A stretch of DNA of 64,000 bases from Rhizobium sp. NZLR1 (GTDB lineage Bacteria > Pseudomonadota > Alphaproteobacteria > Rhizobiales > Rhizobiaceae): the NCBI RefSeq assembly GCF_017357385.1, contig NZ_CP071632.1:2485501-2549500 (forward strand), in the 5' to 3' direction. The notes under the pieces were generated by a model. It was not told the origin of the DNA and made no database searches. It saw only the letters and a list, made by a program, of their open reading frames with translations. Within the stretch, counting starts at the first letter, position 1. Every line of letters begins with the position of its first letter. Position numbers and translations under genes: made by a program. Positions 37,931 through 46,239 of the stretch are shown here, piece after piece.

Positions 37931-38542
37931 TCAGATCGAGCGCAGCGTCCAGTTGACGATCTCGGAGGCAACCATTGAGAAGGCACGGTCGAGACCCTTG
38001 ACGAAGCCGCCATTATCGCCGCCGGCCGGCGCCGTGGCGCGGAATACCTTCTGGGCGCGCACCGAGCCGTTGCGGTCGTTGAGGATCTTGGCGGAGATTT
38101 CGACCACCGCCTGGTTGCCGTTTGAAGCGTCGATCTCGAAGGAGCGGATATCGGTGACGACCTGATAGTCGATCGCCAGTCCCTGCCCCGGCATGCCGAC
38201 GCCACCGAGCTTGCCGGAGTTCTCGAAGGCTTCCACCAGCTTCGACTGCACCATGCGCGGCAGCTTGTCGCCCCATTGCGCCCGCGAGAGATACTGGATT
38301 TCCGAGGACGAGACGCGGATGACGATCTGCTCGCTGCCGAGCGCACTCAGCGCCGTTGGCGATGCGATCAGGATCTGGCGGGATTTGGCCGCCGGTCCGT
38401 CGCCGTCGACGGCGGCGGAAAGGTCATAGGTATCGTTCTTGGCCGCAGTGCCGCACCCGGAAAGGATCAGCGCCGTCAGCGGCAGCGCGATCACCGTTCC
38501 CCTGATCCATGAACGGCGCGACAACAGATGCGATGCGACCAT
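37931..38542 (-). CDS. ABC-transport auxiliary lipoprotein (PqiC/LprN-like)
   Basis: 203 residues. The lipobox LILSGCGTA (Cys near residue 30) marks an outer-membrane-facing lipoprotein; the rest matches the ABC_trans_aux family (ILIASPTALSALGSEQIVIR, WGDKLPRMVQSKLVEAFENS, FRATAPAGGDNGGFVKGLDR). Such proteins accompany MCE transporters and are thought to contact the outer membrane. Last gene of the mla operon, 24 bases after the MCE gene. Confidence 0.88.
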   Translation of the reverse strand: MVASHLLSRRSWIRGTVIALPLTALILSGCGTAAKNDTYDLSAAVDGDGPAAKSRQILIASPTALSALGSEQIVIRVSSSEIQYLSRAQWGDKLPRMVQSKLVEAFENSGKLGGVGMPGQGLAIDYQVVTDIRSFEIDASNGNQAVVEISAKILNDRNGSVRAQKVFRATAPAGGDNGGFVKGLDRAFSMVASEIVNWTLRSI

Positions 38543-38566
38543 ATTAGGCTACCCCTGACTTCCCAG

Positions 38567-39937
38567 TTAACGCCGCGTCCGGCCGTCATATTGCTTCACC
38601 GTGTCCCCGCCGAAGATCAGCCGTTGGGGATTGCGGTCGAAGTTGGTGATCGTATCGTTCAGATTGTTGACGGTTCCACGCATGTCGTTGACGAGCGTCT
38701 GCACGTCGCGCAAACCGCCGCTTGAGAATTTCTGCAGATTGTCGGCGATCGGCCCGATGCGCGCATTCAGGTTGTCGGCGACCTTCTTGAAGGATTCCAG
38801 CGTATCGCGCGCCTCGGTAAACAGCGATTGTGTGTTGTCGGTTCCAAGCAAGGCATCGACTTTGATCAGGATACCGTCGATGCGGGTCGAGGCCGAATTC
38901 AGCTTGTTGGCAAGCTGCGAGACGTCCTGGATCGTCTGGTCAATATCTTTCTGACGCCCCGAAACCGTGTTGGCGACATCGCGGATCGACGCGACCGCGG
39001 CGCGTGCATCCTTGGTCGCCTGCGAGATATCGTCAACCGAGCCCTTCAGCTTGGCCGGGTCGATCTGGGCGACAAGCGTGTCGACGCGGTCGAGCGTCGC
39101 CTGTGCCTGTTTGCCGAAATCGTTGAAGGTGGTGGCCGTCTGGTCGAACTTCTGGATCGCCCCCTTAAGGTCGCCAGAGGCATCGGCGACGTTGGCGGTG
39201 ATCTTATCGGCGTTGGAAACGATGTTGTCGATCTTCTTCGCATCAACCGCCTTGACCAGCGATTCCACAGCTTGAAGCGTCGAATCGACACGGCCGGAGA
39301 CCGCCTTCACCGTATTGGAAAGCTCACCCACACTCTGCAAGAAGGCGTCGATATTGCCGGAATTCTTGGCAAGCGCATCCGAGAACGTCTCGGCATTCTT
39401 GAACGTCTGGGTCAGTGGCGCGCGTGAATCCTCGATGAAACCCTGAAGTTCACCGACCGCATCATTGGCGCGATCGAGGATCTTGTCGGCGGTCGCCAAA
39501 AGATTGGTGACGCTCGACTGGTCGGCGACGATGACAGCGCGTTTGCCGTTGTCGAGCGCATGTTGGAGGATGCTTTCCTCGCCCTTGCGGCCACCTGAAA
39601 GTTCGATATAGGCAGCCCCGGTCAAGCCCTGGATTTCAAGGGCGGCTTTGGTGGAAGGGTAGATCGGCGCATCGGTGCGCACCTGGGTGAAAGCCAGCGA
39701 ATATTGCGGATCGTCGGCATCGATCGACAGTGTCTGCACCGAGCCGATCTGAATGCCGTTGAAGCGCACCGGCGAGCCGACGCTGAGGCCGTTGGCCGAA
39801 CCCGGAATACGCACGATCAGCTCGGTCATCGGGCCACCACGGCCATATTCGGCCATCCAGTAGACGAAGCCGAAGGCCGCCGCGATTACCAGCACCGTGA
39901 AAAAACCGACAATCGTATAATTGGCTTTGGTTTCCAT
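38567..39937 (-). CDS. mlaD: MCE-domain lipid-binding protein (MlaD type)
   Basis: 456 residues. An N-terminal transmembrane helix (YTIVGFFTVLVIAAAFGFVY) is followed by one MCE domain (about 40-120: VRIPGSANGLSVGSPVRFNG, IEIQGLTGAAYIELSGG-like) and a long helical tail with heptad-like repeats (SVTNLLATADKILDRANDAV onward). The single MCE domain and long coiled tail are typical of alphaproteobacterial MlaD/Ttg2C-like proteins that carry phospholipids between membranes. Nine bases downstream of the ATPase. Confidence 0.93.
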   Translation of the reverse strand: METKANYTIVGFFTVLVIAAAFGFVYWMAEYGRGGPMTELIVRIPGSANGLSVGSPVRFNGIQIGSVQTLSIDADDPQYSLAFTQVRTDAPIYPSTKAALEIQGLTGAAYIELSGGRKGEESILQHALDNGKRAVIVADQSSVTNLLATADKILDRANDAVGELQGFIEDSRAPLTQTFKNAETFSDALAKNSGNIDAFLQSVGELSNTVKAVSGRVDSTLQAVESLVKAVDAKKIDNIVSNADKITANVADASGDLKGAIQKFDQTATTFNDFGKQAQATLDRVDTLVAQIDPAKLKGSVDDISQATKDARAAVASIRDVANTVSGRQKDIDQTIQDVSQLANKLNSASTRIDGILIKVDALLGTDNTQSLFTEARDTLESFKKVADNLNARIGPIADNLQKFSSGGLRDVQTLVNDMRGTVNNLNDTITNFDRNPQRLIFGGDTVKQYDGRTRR

Positions 39938-39946
39938 CTTATCCGG

Positions 39947-40789
39947 TCACTTCCCGCTGCTGCCGTGCCGCGCGCCATCATCCTGCGGCACGATCGAGCG
40001 CGCCCGCTTACCCTTGAAATAGGCTTGCACCCACGGATCGTCGTAGGCCAGCATGTCGTTGATCGTGCCTTCCACCATTACCCGTTTCTTTCCGAGCACG
40101 GCAATACGGTCGCAGACCGAAAACAGGCTGTCGAGATCATGCGTTACCATATAGACGGTCAGTCCCAGACTATCGCGCAGGTTGGCGATCAGTTCATCGA
40201 ATTCGGCGGCGCCGATCGGGTCGAGACCCGAGGTCGGTTCATCCAGGAAGACGAGTTCAGGATCAAGCGAGAGTGCACGGGCAAGGGCGGCGCGCTTGAT
40301 CATGCCGCCTGACAGTTCGGACGGGTATTTGTCGGCGGCATCGGCTGCGAGCCCGACCATGCGGATCTTCAGATGCGCCAGTTCGTCCATCAGCGAGCGC
40401 GGCAGGTCGAGATATTCGCGCATCGGCACCTGGATGTTTTCCTTGACCGTCAGCGACGAAAACAGGGCCCCCTGCTGGAACAGCACGCCAAGCCGCATGT
40501 CGAGCGCGTTGCGCTGCGGTTCGTCGAGTTCGTCGAAATCCTGGCCGAGGATCTTGATCGTGCCGGAGCGGCGCGGCAATAGCCTCAGCACCGTGCGCAT
40601 CAGCACCGATTTTCCGGTGCCCGACGCGCCAACGAAGCCGAGGATTTCGCCGCGATAGATGTCGAGGTTGAGATTGTCGAGCACCACCTTGGAGCCGAAG
40701 GCGACGGTGACGTCGCGCGCCGAGAGCACGATGTCGCTCTCGTTTCTGTCTTCCGTATCGATTGGTTTTTCGTCCACGCGATTCGCCAT
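39947..40789 (-). CDS. mlaF: ABC transporter ATPase of the Mla system
   Basis: 280 residues. Walker A GASGTGKSVLM, signature YPSELSGGMIKRAALARAL, Walker B ELVFLDEPTSGLDPIG, and H-loop VTHDLDS. MlaF energises lipid transfer with MlaE and MlaD. Start ATG 40789 (MANRVDEKPIDTED) lies one base from the mlaE stop; the preceding 11-codon extension would overlap mlaE. Confidence 0.95.
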   Translation of the reverse strand: MANRVDEKPIDTEDRNESDIVLSARDVTVAFGSKVVLDNLNLDIYRGEILGFVGASGTGKSVLMRTVLRLLPRRSGTIKILGQDFDELDEPQRNALDMRLGVLFQQGALFSSLTVKENIQVPMREYLDLPRSLMDELAHLKIRMVGLAADAADKYPSELSGGMIKRAALARALSLDPELVFLDEPTSGLDPIGAAEFDELIANLRDSLGLTVYMVTHDLDSLFSVCDRIAVLGKKRVMVEGTINDMLAYDDPWVQAYFKGKRARSIVPQDDGARHGSSGK

Positions 40790-40790
40790 G

Positions 40791-41960
40791 CTAGAAGTCG
40801 ATCGCTGCATAGAACATCGCAAAAAGCCCGTCCATCAGGATGACGACGAAAATCGCCTTCACCACCGCGGCCGTCACATGCTGGCCGAGCGATTCCGCGC
40901 TGCCGCCGACCTTCAGCCCTTCGACGGCGGCGACGATGCCAATGACCAGCGCCATGAACGGCGCCTTGATCATGCCTGAGAGCACCGTGGACAGCGTCAC
41001 CGCCTCGTGCAGGCGCGACAGGAAGTTGGCGAAGGTGATGCCGGAATAGCCCCAGGCGACGGCGGCCGCACCACCGAGCGAGGCGAAATTTGCCAGCACC
41101 GTCAAAAGCGGCAGCGCGATGGTCAGCGCCACCAGTCGCGGGAAGATCAGTACGCCGATCGGGTTGAGCCCCATCACCTTCAGCGCGTCGATCTCCTCGC
41201 GCATCTTCATCGAGCCGATCTCGGCGGTGATCGCGCTGCCCGAACGGCCGGCGATCATGATCGAGGTCAACAGCACGCCGATTTCGCGCAATTGCAGGAT
41301 GCCGACGAGATCGACGACGAAGACCTCGGCACCGAAGTAGCGCAGCTGGAAGGCGCCCTGCTGGGCAATGATCGCCCCGATCAGAAACGACATCAGAAGG
41401 ATGATCGGAACGGCGCGAACGCCCATATTGTCGATTTGGTTGATGATCGAGGCCGGCGAAACGCCGCTGCCGCGGCCGAACTTCATCTGTGCGCCGCGCA
41501 CCGCCGAGCCGAGAATATACATGGCGGCGGCGAAATTGTCCCAGACGTCGTAGGCCATCTTACCGACCGGCGCGAAGATGCGCCCAGCAAGCGACACCTT
41601 CTCCTTCAACTCCGGCTCCGGTTTGGCCGACTCCTCGGAGAACATCGCCAGCATTTCGTCGATATGCTGATTGGTGCCTTCGAAGCGGACCGTCCGTCCG
41701 GCCGCCTCCTCTTCCTTCTTCAGCCGGCACAGCAGCCAGATCCCGGCGGTATCGATATCCGTAATGTCGGAAAGATCGACCGTCAGGTCACCGGCCTTCT
41801 GGTGCAGCAGCTTCTCGAAGTCACGCAGCACGAAATGCACATAGGCACTACGCCAGCTGCCTCTGAGACGCACATGCTGCCCCGAGCCATCGGACTGGTC
41901 GTCCACGTCAAGTGAGGCAACGTTGCGATTCTCGGCGTTCAAGATACTTATGTCTTTCAA
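40791..41960 (-). CDS. mlaE: Mla permease with N-terminal STAS domain
   Basis: 389 residues. Residues about 25-115 form a STAS-like domain (DLTVDLSDITDIDTAGIWLL), which in other bacteria is a separate protein (MlaB); here it is fused to the MlaE permease. The permease part (about 130-389) shows NMGVRAVPIILLMSFLIGAI, GVLLTSIMIAGRSGSAITAE and IGSMKMREEIDALKVMGLNP, the conserved MlaE core. First gene of the operon mlaE-mlaF-mlaD-lipoprotein. Confidence 0.94.
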   Translation of the reverse strand: MKDISILNAENRNVASLDVDDQSDGSGQHVRLRGSWRSAYVHFVLRDFEKLLHQKAGDLTVDLSDITDIDTAGIWLLCRLKKEEEAAGRTVRFEGTNQHIDEMLAMFSEESAKPEPELKEKVSLAGRIFAPVGKMAYDVWDNFAAAMYILGSAVRGAQMKFGRGSGVSPASIINQIDNMGVRAVPIILLMSFLIGAIIAQQGAFQLRYFGAEVFVVDLVGILQLREIGVLLTSIMIAGRSGSAITAEIGSMKMREEIDALKVMGLNPIGVLIFPRLVALTIALPLLTVLANFASLGGAAAVAWGYSGITFANFLSRLHEAVTLSTVLSGMIKAPFMALVIGIVAAVEGLKVGGSAESLGQHVTAAVVKAIFVVILMDGLFAMFYAAIDF

Positions 41961-42058
41961 GGCTCACGGCGACATTACCGACTCGGCGGATCGTTCGCCG
42001 CCCGGCGCGTCAATATACAGAAGCAACGTGCGAATTCCATGCTCACAGGACAGCAATA

Positions 42059-43042
42059 ATGCCGCGCACCCTCGATATCCAGATGAATTCATTTCCGATT
42101 GCCGGGACCTTCACCATCTCGCGCGGCGCAAAGACCGAGGCCGAGGTGATTACCTGCACGCTCTCCGAAGACGGTGTACAGGGGCTTGGCGAATGCGTGC
42201 CCTATCGCCGCTACGGTGAGACCATGGAGAGCGTTTTTGCCCAGATCGAGGCGGCGCGTCCGCTGATCGAGGCCGGGATCTCCCGCCGCGACCTCTTGTC
42301 CGCCATGCCGCCGGGCGCTGCCCGCAACGCCGTCGATTGCGCCCTCTGGGACCTGGAAGCGAAACAAACGGGTGAAAGCGTCGCGGCCCGTCTCGGCCTT
42401 GCCGATCTGAAGCCGCTCACCACCGCTTACACCATCTCGCTCGGTGAGCCGGAGGTGATGGCCGCAAAGGCTCGCGAACATGCAGGCCGCGCGCTGCTCA
42501 AGGTCAAGGTCGGAACCGGCGACGATGAAAGCCGTATCCGCGCCGTCCGCGCGGCCGCACCCGATGCCGCCATCATCCTTGACGCCAATGAAGGCTGGCC
42601 GGAAGCCGTGCTCGAACGACATCTCAACATCGCGGCGCAAGCGGGTGTGGCTCTCGTCGAGCAGCCGCTGCCGGCCGGCCGCGACGCTCTGCTTGCCGAA
42701 ATCCGTCGCCCGCTTCTCGTCTGCGCCGACGAAAGTGTCCACCACACCGGCGATCTCGCAAGCCTTGCAGACCGCTATGATGCGATTAACATCAAGCTCG
42801 ACAAGACGGGAGGCCTGACGGAGGCCCTGGCGATGAAGGTCGAGGCAGAACGGCTCGGTTTCAGCATCATGATCGGCTGCATGGTCGGCACCTCGCTTGC
42901 CATGGCGCCGGCCGTGCTGCTCGCCCAGAATGCCGATTTCGTCGATCTCGACGGTCCGCTGCTGCTTGCCCGCGATCGCGAACCCGGCCTGCGCTACGCC
43001 GCTTCCCTGGTCTTTCCGCCTGAAAGCACGCTTTGGGGCTGA
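42059..43042 (+). CDS. dgcA: L-Ala-D/L-Glu epimerase-like enzyme (enolase superfamily)
   Basis: 327 residues of the muconate-lactonizing-enzyme subgroup. N-terminal capping domain (FTISRGAKTEAEVITCTLSE), TIM barrel with catalytic KxK (RALLKVKVG, residues about 145-153), metal ligands Asp in AIILDANEGW, Glu in ALVEQPLPAG, Asp in LLVCADESVH, and the second catalytic Lys in YDAINIKLDKTGG. Dipeptide epimerases of this type recycle murein peptides. ATG 42059 is the usual start. The last 49 bases overlap tail to tail with the MFS gene. Confidence 0.9.
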   Translation: MPRTLDIQMNSFPIAGTFTISRGAKTEAEVITCTLSEDGVQGLGECVPYRRYGETMESVFAQIEAARPLIEAGISRRDLLSAMPPGAARNAVDCALWDLEAKQTGESVAARLGLADLKPLTTAYTISLGEPEVMAAKAREHAGRALLKVKVGTGDDESRIRAVRAAAPDAAIILDANEGWPEAVLERHLNIAAQAGVALVEQPLPAGRDALLAEIRRPLLVCADESVHHTGDLASLADRYDAINIKLDKTGGLTEALAMKVEAERLGFSIMIGCMVGTSLAMAPAVLLAQNADFVDLDGPLLLARDREPGLRYAASLVFPPESTLWG

Positions 43043-44211
43043 AGGTAGTAAGCTGAGATGACGAGGCCGAGACCGGAGAACGCGACGAGCGCCATGACGT
43101 AATAGCTGACGACGCCGAGCCAGGCATAGAGATAACCCGACGCCAGCGTCATCAGCGCCATTGCCATGCCGACATAGAAGAAGTAGGCGCCTTGCGCCGA
43201 GGATTCCTGCGTCTCCTGCACCGTCGCCATGATCCGCCGCTGCACCCCGGTATGCACGAAGGCATAGGTGAAGCCGTGGAAACATTGCAGCAGGAAAAAA
43301 CCGGCAAAGCCGGTATTCATCGGAAACAGTATCCAGCGGCAGACGCTGACCGCGCAGCCGAAGCGGATCAGGGTCCAGGCGTCGAAGCGCCGGTTGAGAC
43401 GCTTCGACAGGAAGAACACCGTCACTTCGGAAGCGACGCCGACGCTCCAGAGCAGGCCGACCTCAGTGCCGGAAAAGCCGAGATGATGCCAGTAGATCGA
43501 TGAAAAGGCGTTGAGCACCGCATGGCTCGACTGCTGAATGGCGACACCGATCAGCAGCAGCAGCAAGTGCGGCTCGCGCAACCCGCTGCCGGTGGCGGCC
43601 GGAATGTTGATCGGCTGGCCACGCCGACGCGTCGGCCCGATGCGCGGGCAGAAGATCGCCATGACCACGGTCATGGCAAAGCCGAACACCATGATATCAA
43701 GCACCATCCCGCCGCCCCACCGGCTGATTAGCTGGCCACCGACCAGCGTCGAGACGATGAAGGCAATCGAACCCCAGACGCGCATCGACCCGTAATCGAG
43801 GCCCCAGCGGCGCACGCCCGAGATGACGATCGATTCGACGACGGGCACATAGGGCGCGAAAGTGGCGCCCTGCAGTGCATAGACGATCGTCACCGGCCAG
43901 AAGGTCGTCGTCCAGAAGAGCGCGATCGCCGTCAGCAGCGACAGGCTGCCCGACCAGAGCAGCACGTCGGCGCGCTCCTTCAAACGGTCGGCGATCATGG
44001 CGACAACAGGCGCCACCAACACGCGAACCACCATCGGTATGGCAAGGATAACGCCGATCTCGTGGTCGCTGAAGCTGTGGGTTGCGAGCCACATCGGAAA
44101 GAACGGCAGAACGATGCCGTTGACGAGCAATGGCGCGCAATAGGAAAGCGCGCTGAGCAGCCGGAAGCGCGGAGGCGCTCCCTCACTCGGGGAATGTTGA
44201 GCGGGAATCAT
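42994..44211 (-). CDS. MFS transporter, phenylpropionate permease (HcaT) type
   Basis: 405 residues, about 12 transmembrane helices. It belongs to the MFS_1-like/PPP_permease group: RLLSALSYCAPLLVNGIVLP at the N-terminus, then FPMWLATHSFSDHEIGVILA and WGSIAFIVSTLVGG. Substrates of the group include aromatic acids and sugars; not assignable here. The 3' end overlaps the convergent epimerase by 49 bases. Confidence 0.85.
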   Translation of the reverse strand: MIPAQHSPSEGAPPRFRLLSALSYCAPLLVNGIVLPFFPMWLATHSFSDHEIGVILAIPMVVRVLVAPVVAMIADRLKERADVLLWSGSLSLLTAIALFWTTTFWPVTIVYALQGATFAPYVPVVESIVISGVRRWGLDYGSMRVWGSIAFIVSTLVGGQLISRWGGGMVLDIMVFGFAMTVVMAIFCPRIGPTRRRGQPINIPAATGSGLREPHLLLLLIGVAIQQSSHAVLNAFSSIYWHHLGFSGTEVGLLWSVGVASEVTVFFLSKRLNRRFDAWTLIRFGCAVSVCRWILFPMNTGFAGFFLLQCFHGFTYAFVHTGVQRRIMATVQETQESSAQGAYFFYVGMAMALMTLASGYLYAWLGVVSYYVMALVAFSGLGLVISAYYLQPQSVLSGGKTREAA

Positions 44212-44409
44212 CGGTGGACCTGAAGGAAACTGATCGTTGTCCTAACACACCACCCTGGAGGCGACCATTGCGAGAAATAGCCCTACTGAAACGTTTTAGA
44301 AAATAAATAGTGCCTGTCGCCTGACGGTAACGGCTAAACTCCTGGAGCGCGCGGCGCTGATACGCCGGCCCCAAAAATCAGACGGCCCTCAAATCAGGCG
44401 CCCCCCAAA

Positions 44410-45252
44410 TCACGCGGCCTGCGGGGCGAACTCGCCCTGGTCATGCATTTCGCTGGCGGCAAGCGCCGGCACACTGCTGGCAAGCGCCCGCCAGGTGATC
44501 AGTTCGAACGTGCCGTCGTCGTGCTCGGCCACCGCCGTGCAGCTTTCCACCCAATCGCCCGTATTGATGTAGCGGATGCCGTCCATGTCCTGGATGATGG
44601 CATGATGGATGTGTCCGCAGATCACGCCGTCGGCGCCGCTTTTGCGGGCTTCCTCTGTCACGACGCGCTCGAACTCACCGATGAAGTTGACGGCATGCTT
44701 GACCTGCAGCTTCGCCCAGGCCGAGAACGACCAGTAAGGCATGCCGAGGCGTCGGCGCACTGCCGCCAGGAGGATGTTGATGCGGATCGCAGTATCGTAG
44801 GCCCAGTCGCCGAGATAGGCGAGCAGGCGTGCGTTGCGGACGACCACATCGAACTCGTCGCCGTGCAAAATCAGGTATTTTTTGCCGTCGGCGCCATCAT
44901 GCATCATGCGGTCGACGACCTCGATGCCGCCGAAATGCATTCCCGGGAAGTCGCGCAGGAATTCGTCGTGATTGCCGGGGATATAGACGACGCGTGTGCC
45001 CTTGCGGGCCTTGCGCAGCAGCTTCTGGACGACATCGTTGCAGACCTGCGGCCAGTACCAGCTGCGCTTCAGGCGCCAGCCGTCGACGATGTCGCCGACG
45101 AGCACGATCGTATCGGCCTCGTGGTGGCGCAGGAAATCCAAAAGGAAATCGGCCTTCGCGGCCTTCGAGCCGAGATGGACATCGGAAATGAAGAGCGTTC
45201 GGAAATGTCTGGGTTCCATCATGTCTATCACGAGCTGTCGCTCATGCCCCAT
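44410..45252 (-). CDS. Metallophosphoesterase, UDP-2,3-diacylglucosamine diphosphatase (LpxH) like
   Basis: 280 residues. Metallophosphatase motifs in order: FISDVHLGSKAAKADFLLDF, LVGDIVDGW, IPGNHDEFL, LHGDEFD, and GHIHHA. LpxH-like proteins hydrolyse UDP-2,3-diacylglucosamine in lipid A synthesis; however LpxI often does this job in alphaproteobacteria, and this family also includes other phosphoesterases, so the assignment is tentative. Start could be ATG 45252 or the later MMEPRHFRTLF. Confidence 0.8.
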   Translation of the reverse strand: MGHERQLVIDMMEPRHFRTLFISDVHLGSKAAKADFLLDFLRHHEADTIVLVGDIVDGWRLKRSWYWPQVCNDVVQKLLRKARKGTRVVYIPGNHDEFLRDFPGMHFGGIEVVDRMMHDGADGKKYLILHGDEFDVVVRNARLLAYLGDWAYDTAIRINILLAAVRRRLGMPYWSFSAWAKLQVKHAVNFIGEFERVVTEEARKSGADGVICGHIHHAIIQDMDGIRYINTGDWVESCTAVAEHDDGTFELITWRALASSVPALAASEMHDQGEFAPQAA

Positions 45253-45395
45253 CTTTCATCTAGCCTTCCAAAACCAGACTCGTGTTTCAGGAAGATGACA
45301 GACTGGGGAAAAGCCCTGCGCGCCGGCAATATTGCCCTCTCCATCGAGCGCGTTCATGATGAAGGCGACTCATATCCGACAATGCGGGATGGCTG

Positions 45396-46145
45396 ATGCG
45401 TCTCTTTCTCGTTCGCCACGGCGAATCTCTCGGCAACCTCAATGAACAGGCCTATCGGCAATTCGGCGATCACAATGTGCCGCTGACCGAGTGGGGTCAC
45501 CGCCAGGCGGTGGAAGCCGGCGGCGCGATCGCCTCCTATTTGAAGACACTGCCGGGCGCGGATTTCCGCAAGCTGCAAATCTGGTACTCGCCATTCCTCA
45601 GAACACGGCAAAGTAAGGATGCCTTGCTTACAGCCCTGCCGGAAAGCTATGTCGGCGAAATCCGGGAGGATTACCTGCTGCGCGAGCAGGATTTCGGTCT
45701 GTTCACCGAAATCTATGACCATGCCGAACAGAAGCAGAAATTTCCCGAGGAATTCGAAAAATGGGCGAGACTGCGCAGCAACAGCGGCAAGTTCTACGCG
45801 CGGCCGCCAGATGGCGAGAGCCGGGCGGATGTGGCCCAGCGTGTCCGCCTTTTCCTTCAGACCGTCATGCGCGACGCTGAAAATAGCAGCCACAACGTCG
45901 TGATCGTCGGCCATGGCGTCACCAACCGGGCGGTCGAAATGAATTTTCTGCACCGCCCCGTCGAATGGTTCGAGCGTTCCGACAATCCTGGAAATGCCGA
46001 TATCACGTTGATCGAGGGGACGCGCTCGCAAGGATACGTGTCGACCCTGCTGCACCAGGCGGCCGACCGGCAGCCGGGACAGGAAAGTGAACTGTGCGAT
46101 GCCTATGGCGCCGACGTGACGATCACGCCGAAGCCCGGTGGATAG
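45396..46145 (+). CDS. Histidine phosphatase family protein
   Basis: 249 residues of the phosphoglycerate-mutase fold. Catalytic FLVRHGESLGNLNEQAYRQF with the RHGE motif, YSPFLRTRQSKDALL, and the second histidine in VVIVGHGVTNRAVEMNFLH. Possible substrates include sugar phosphates and nucleotides. Divergent from the LpxH-like gene; no operon partner. Confidence 0.88.
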   Translation: MRLFLVRHGESLGNLNEQAYRQFGDHNVPLTEWGHRQAVEAGGAIASYLKTLPGADFRKLQIWYSPFLRTRQSKDALLTALPESYVGEIREDYLLREQDFGLFTEIYDHAEQKQKFPEEFEKWARLRSNSGKFYARPPDGESRADVAQRVRLFLQTVMRDAENSSHNVVIVGHGVTNRAVEMNFLHRPVEWFERSDNPGNADITLIEGTRSQGYVSTLLHQAADRQPGQESELCDAYGADVTITPKPGG

Positions 46146-46239
46146 GTTTTCTGGCGGATTACACAAGGCAACCCGCCAACTCCTCACCTCAGGTTATTCG
46201 TCGCCTCGGGTGAACCTTCACCTCGGGTGACTGGTCACC

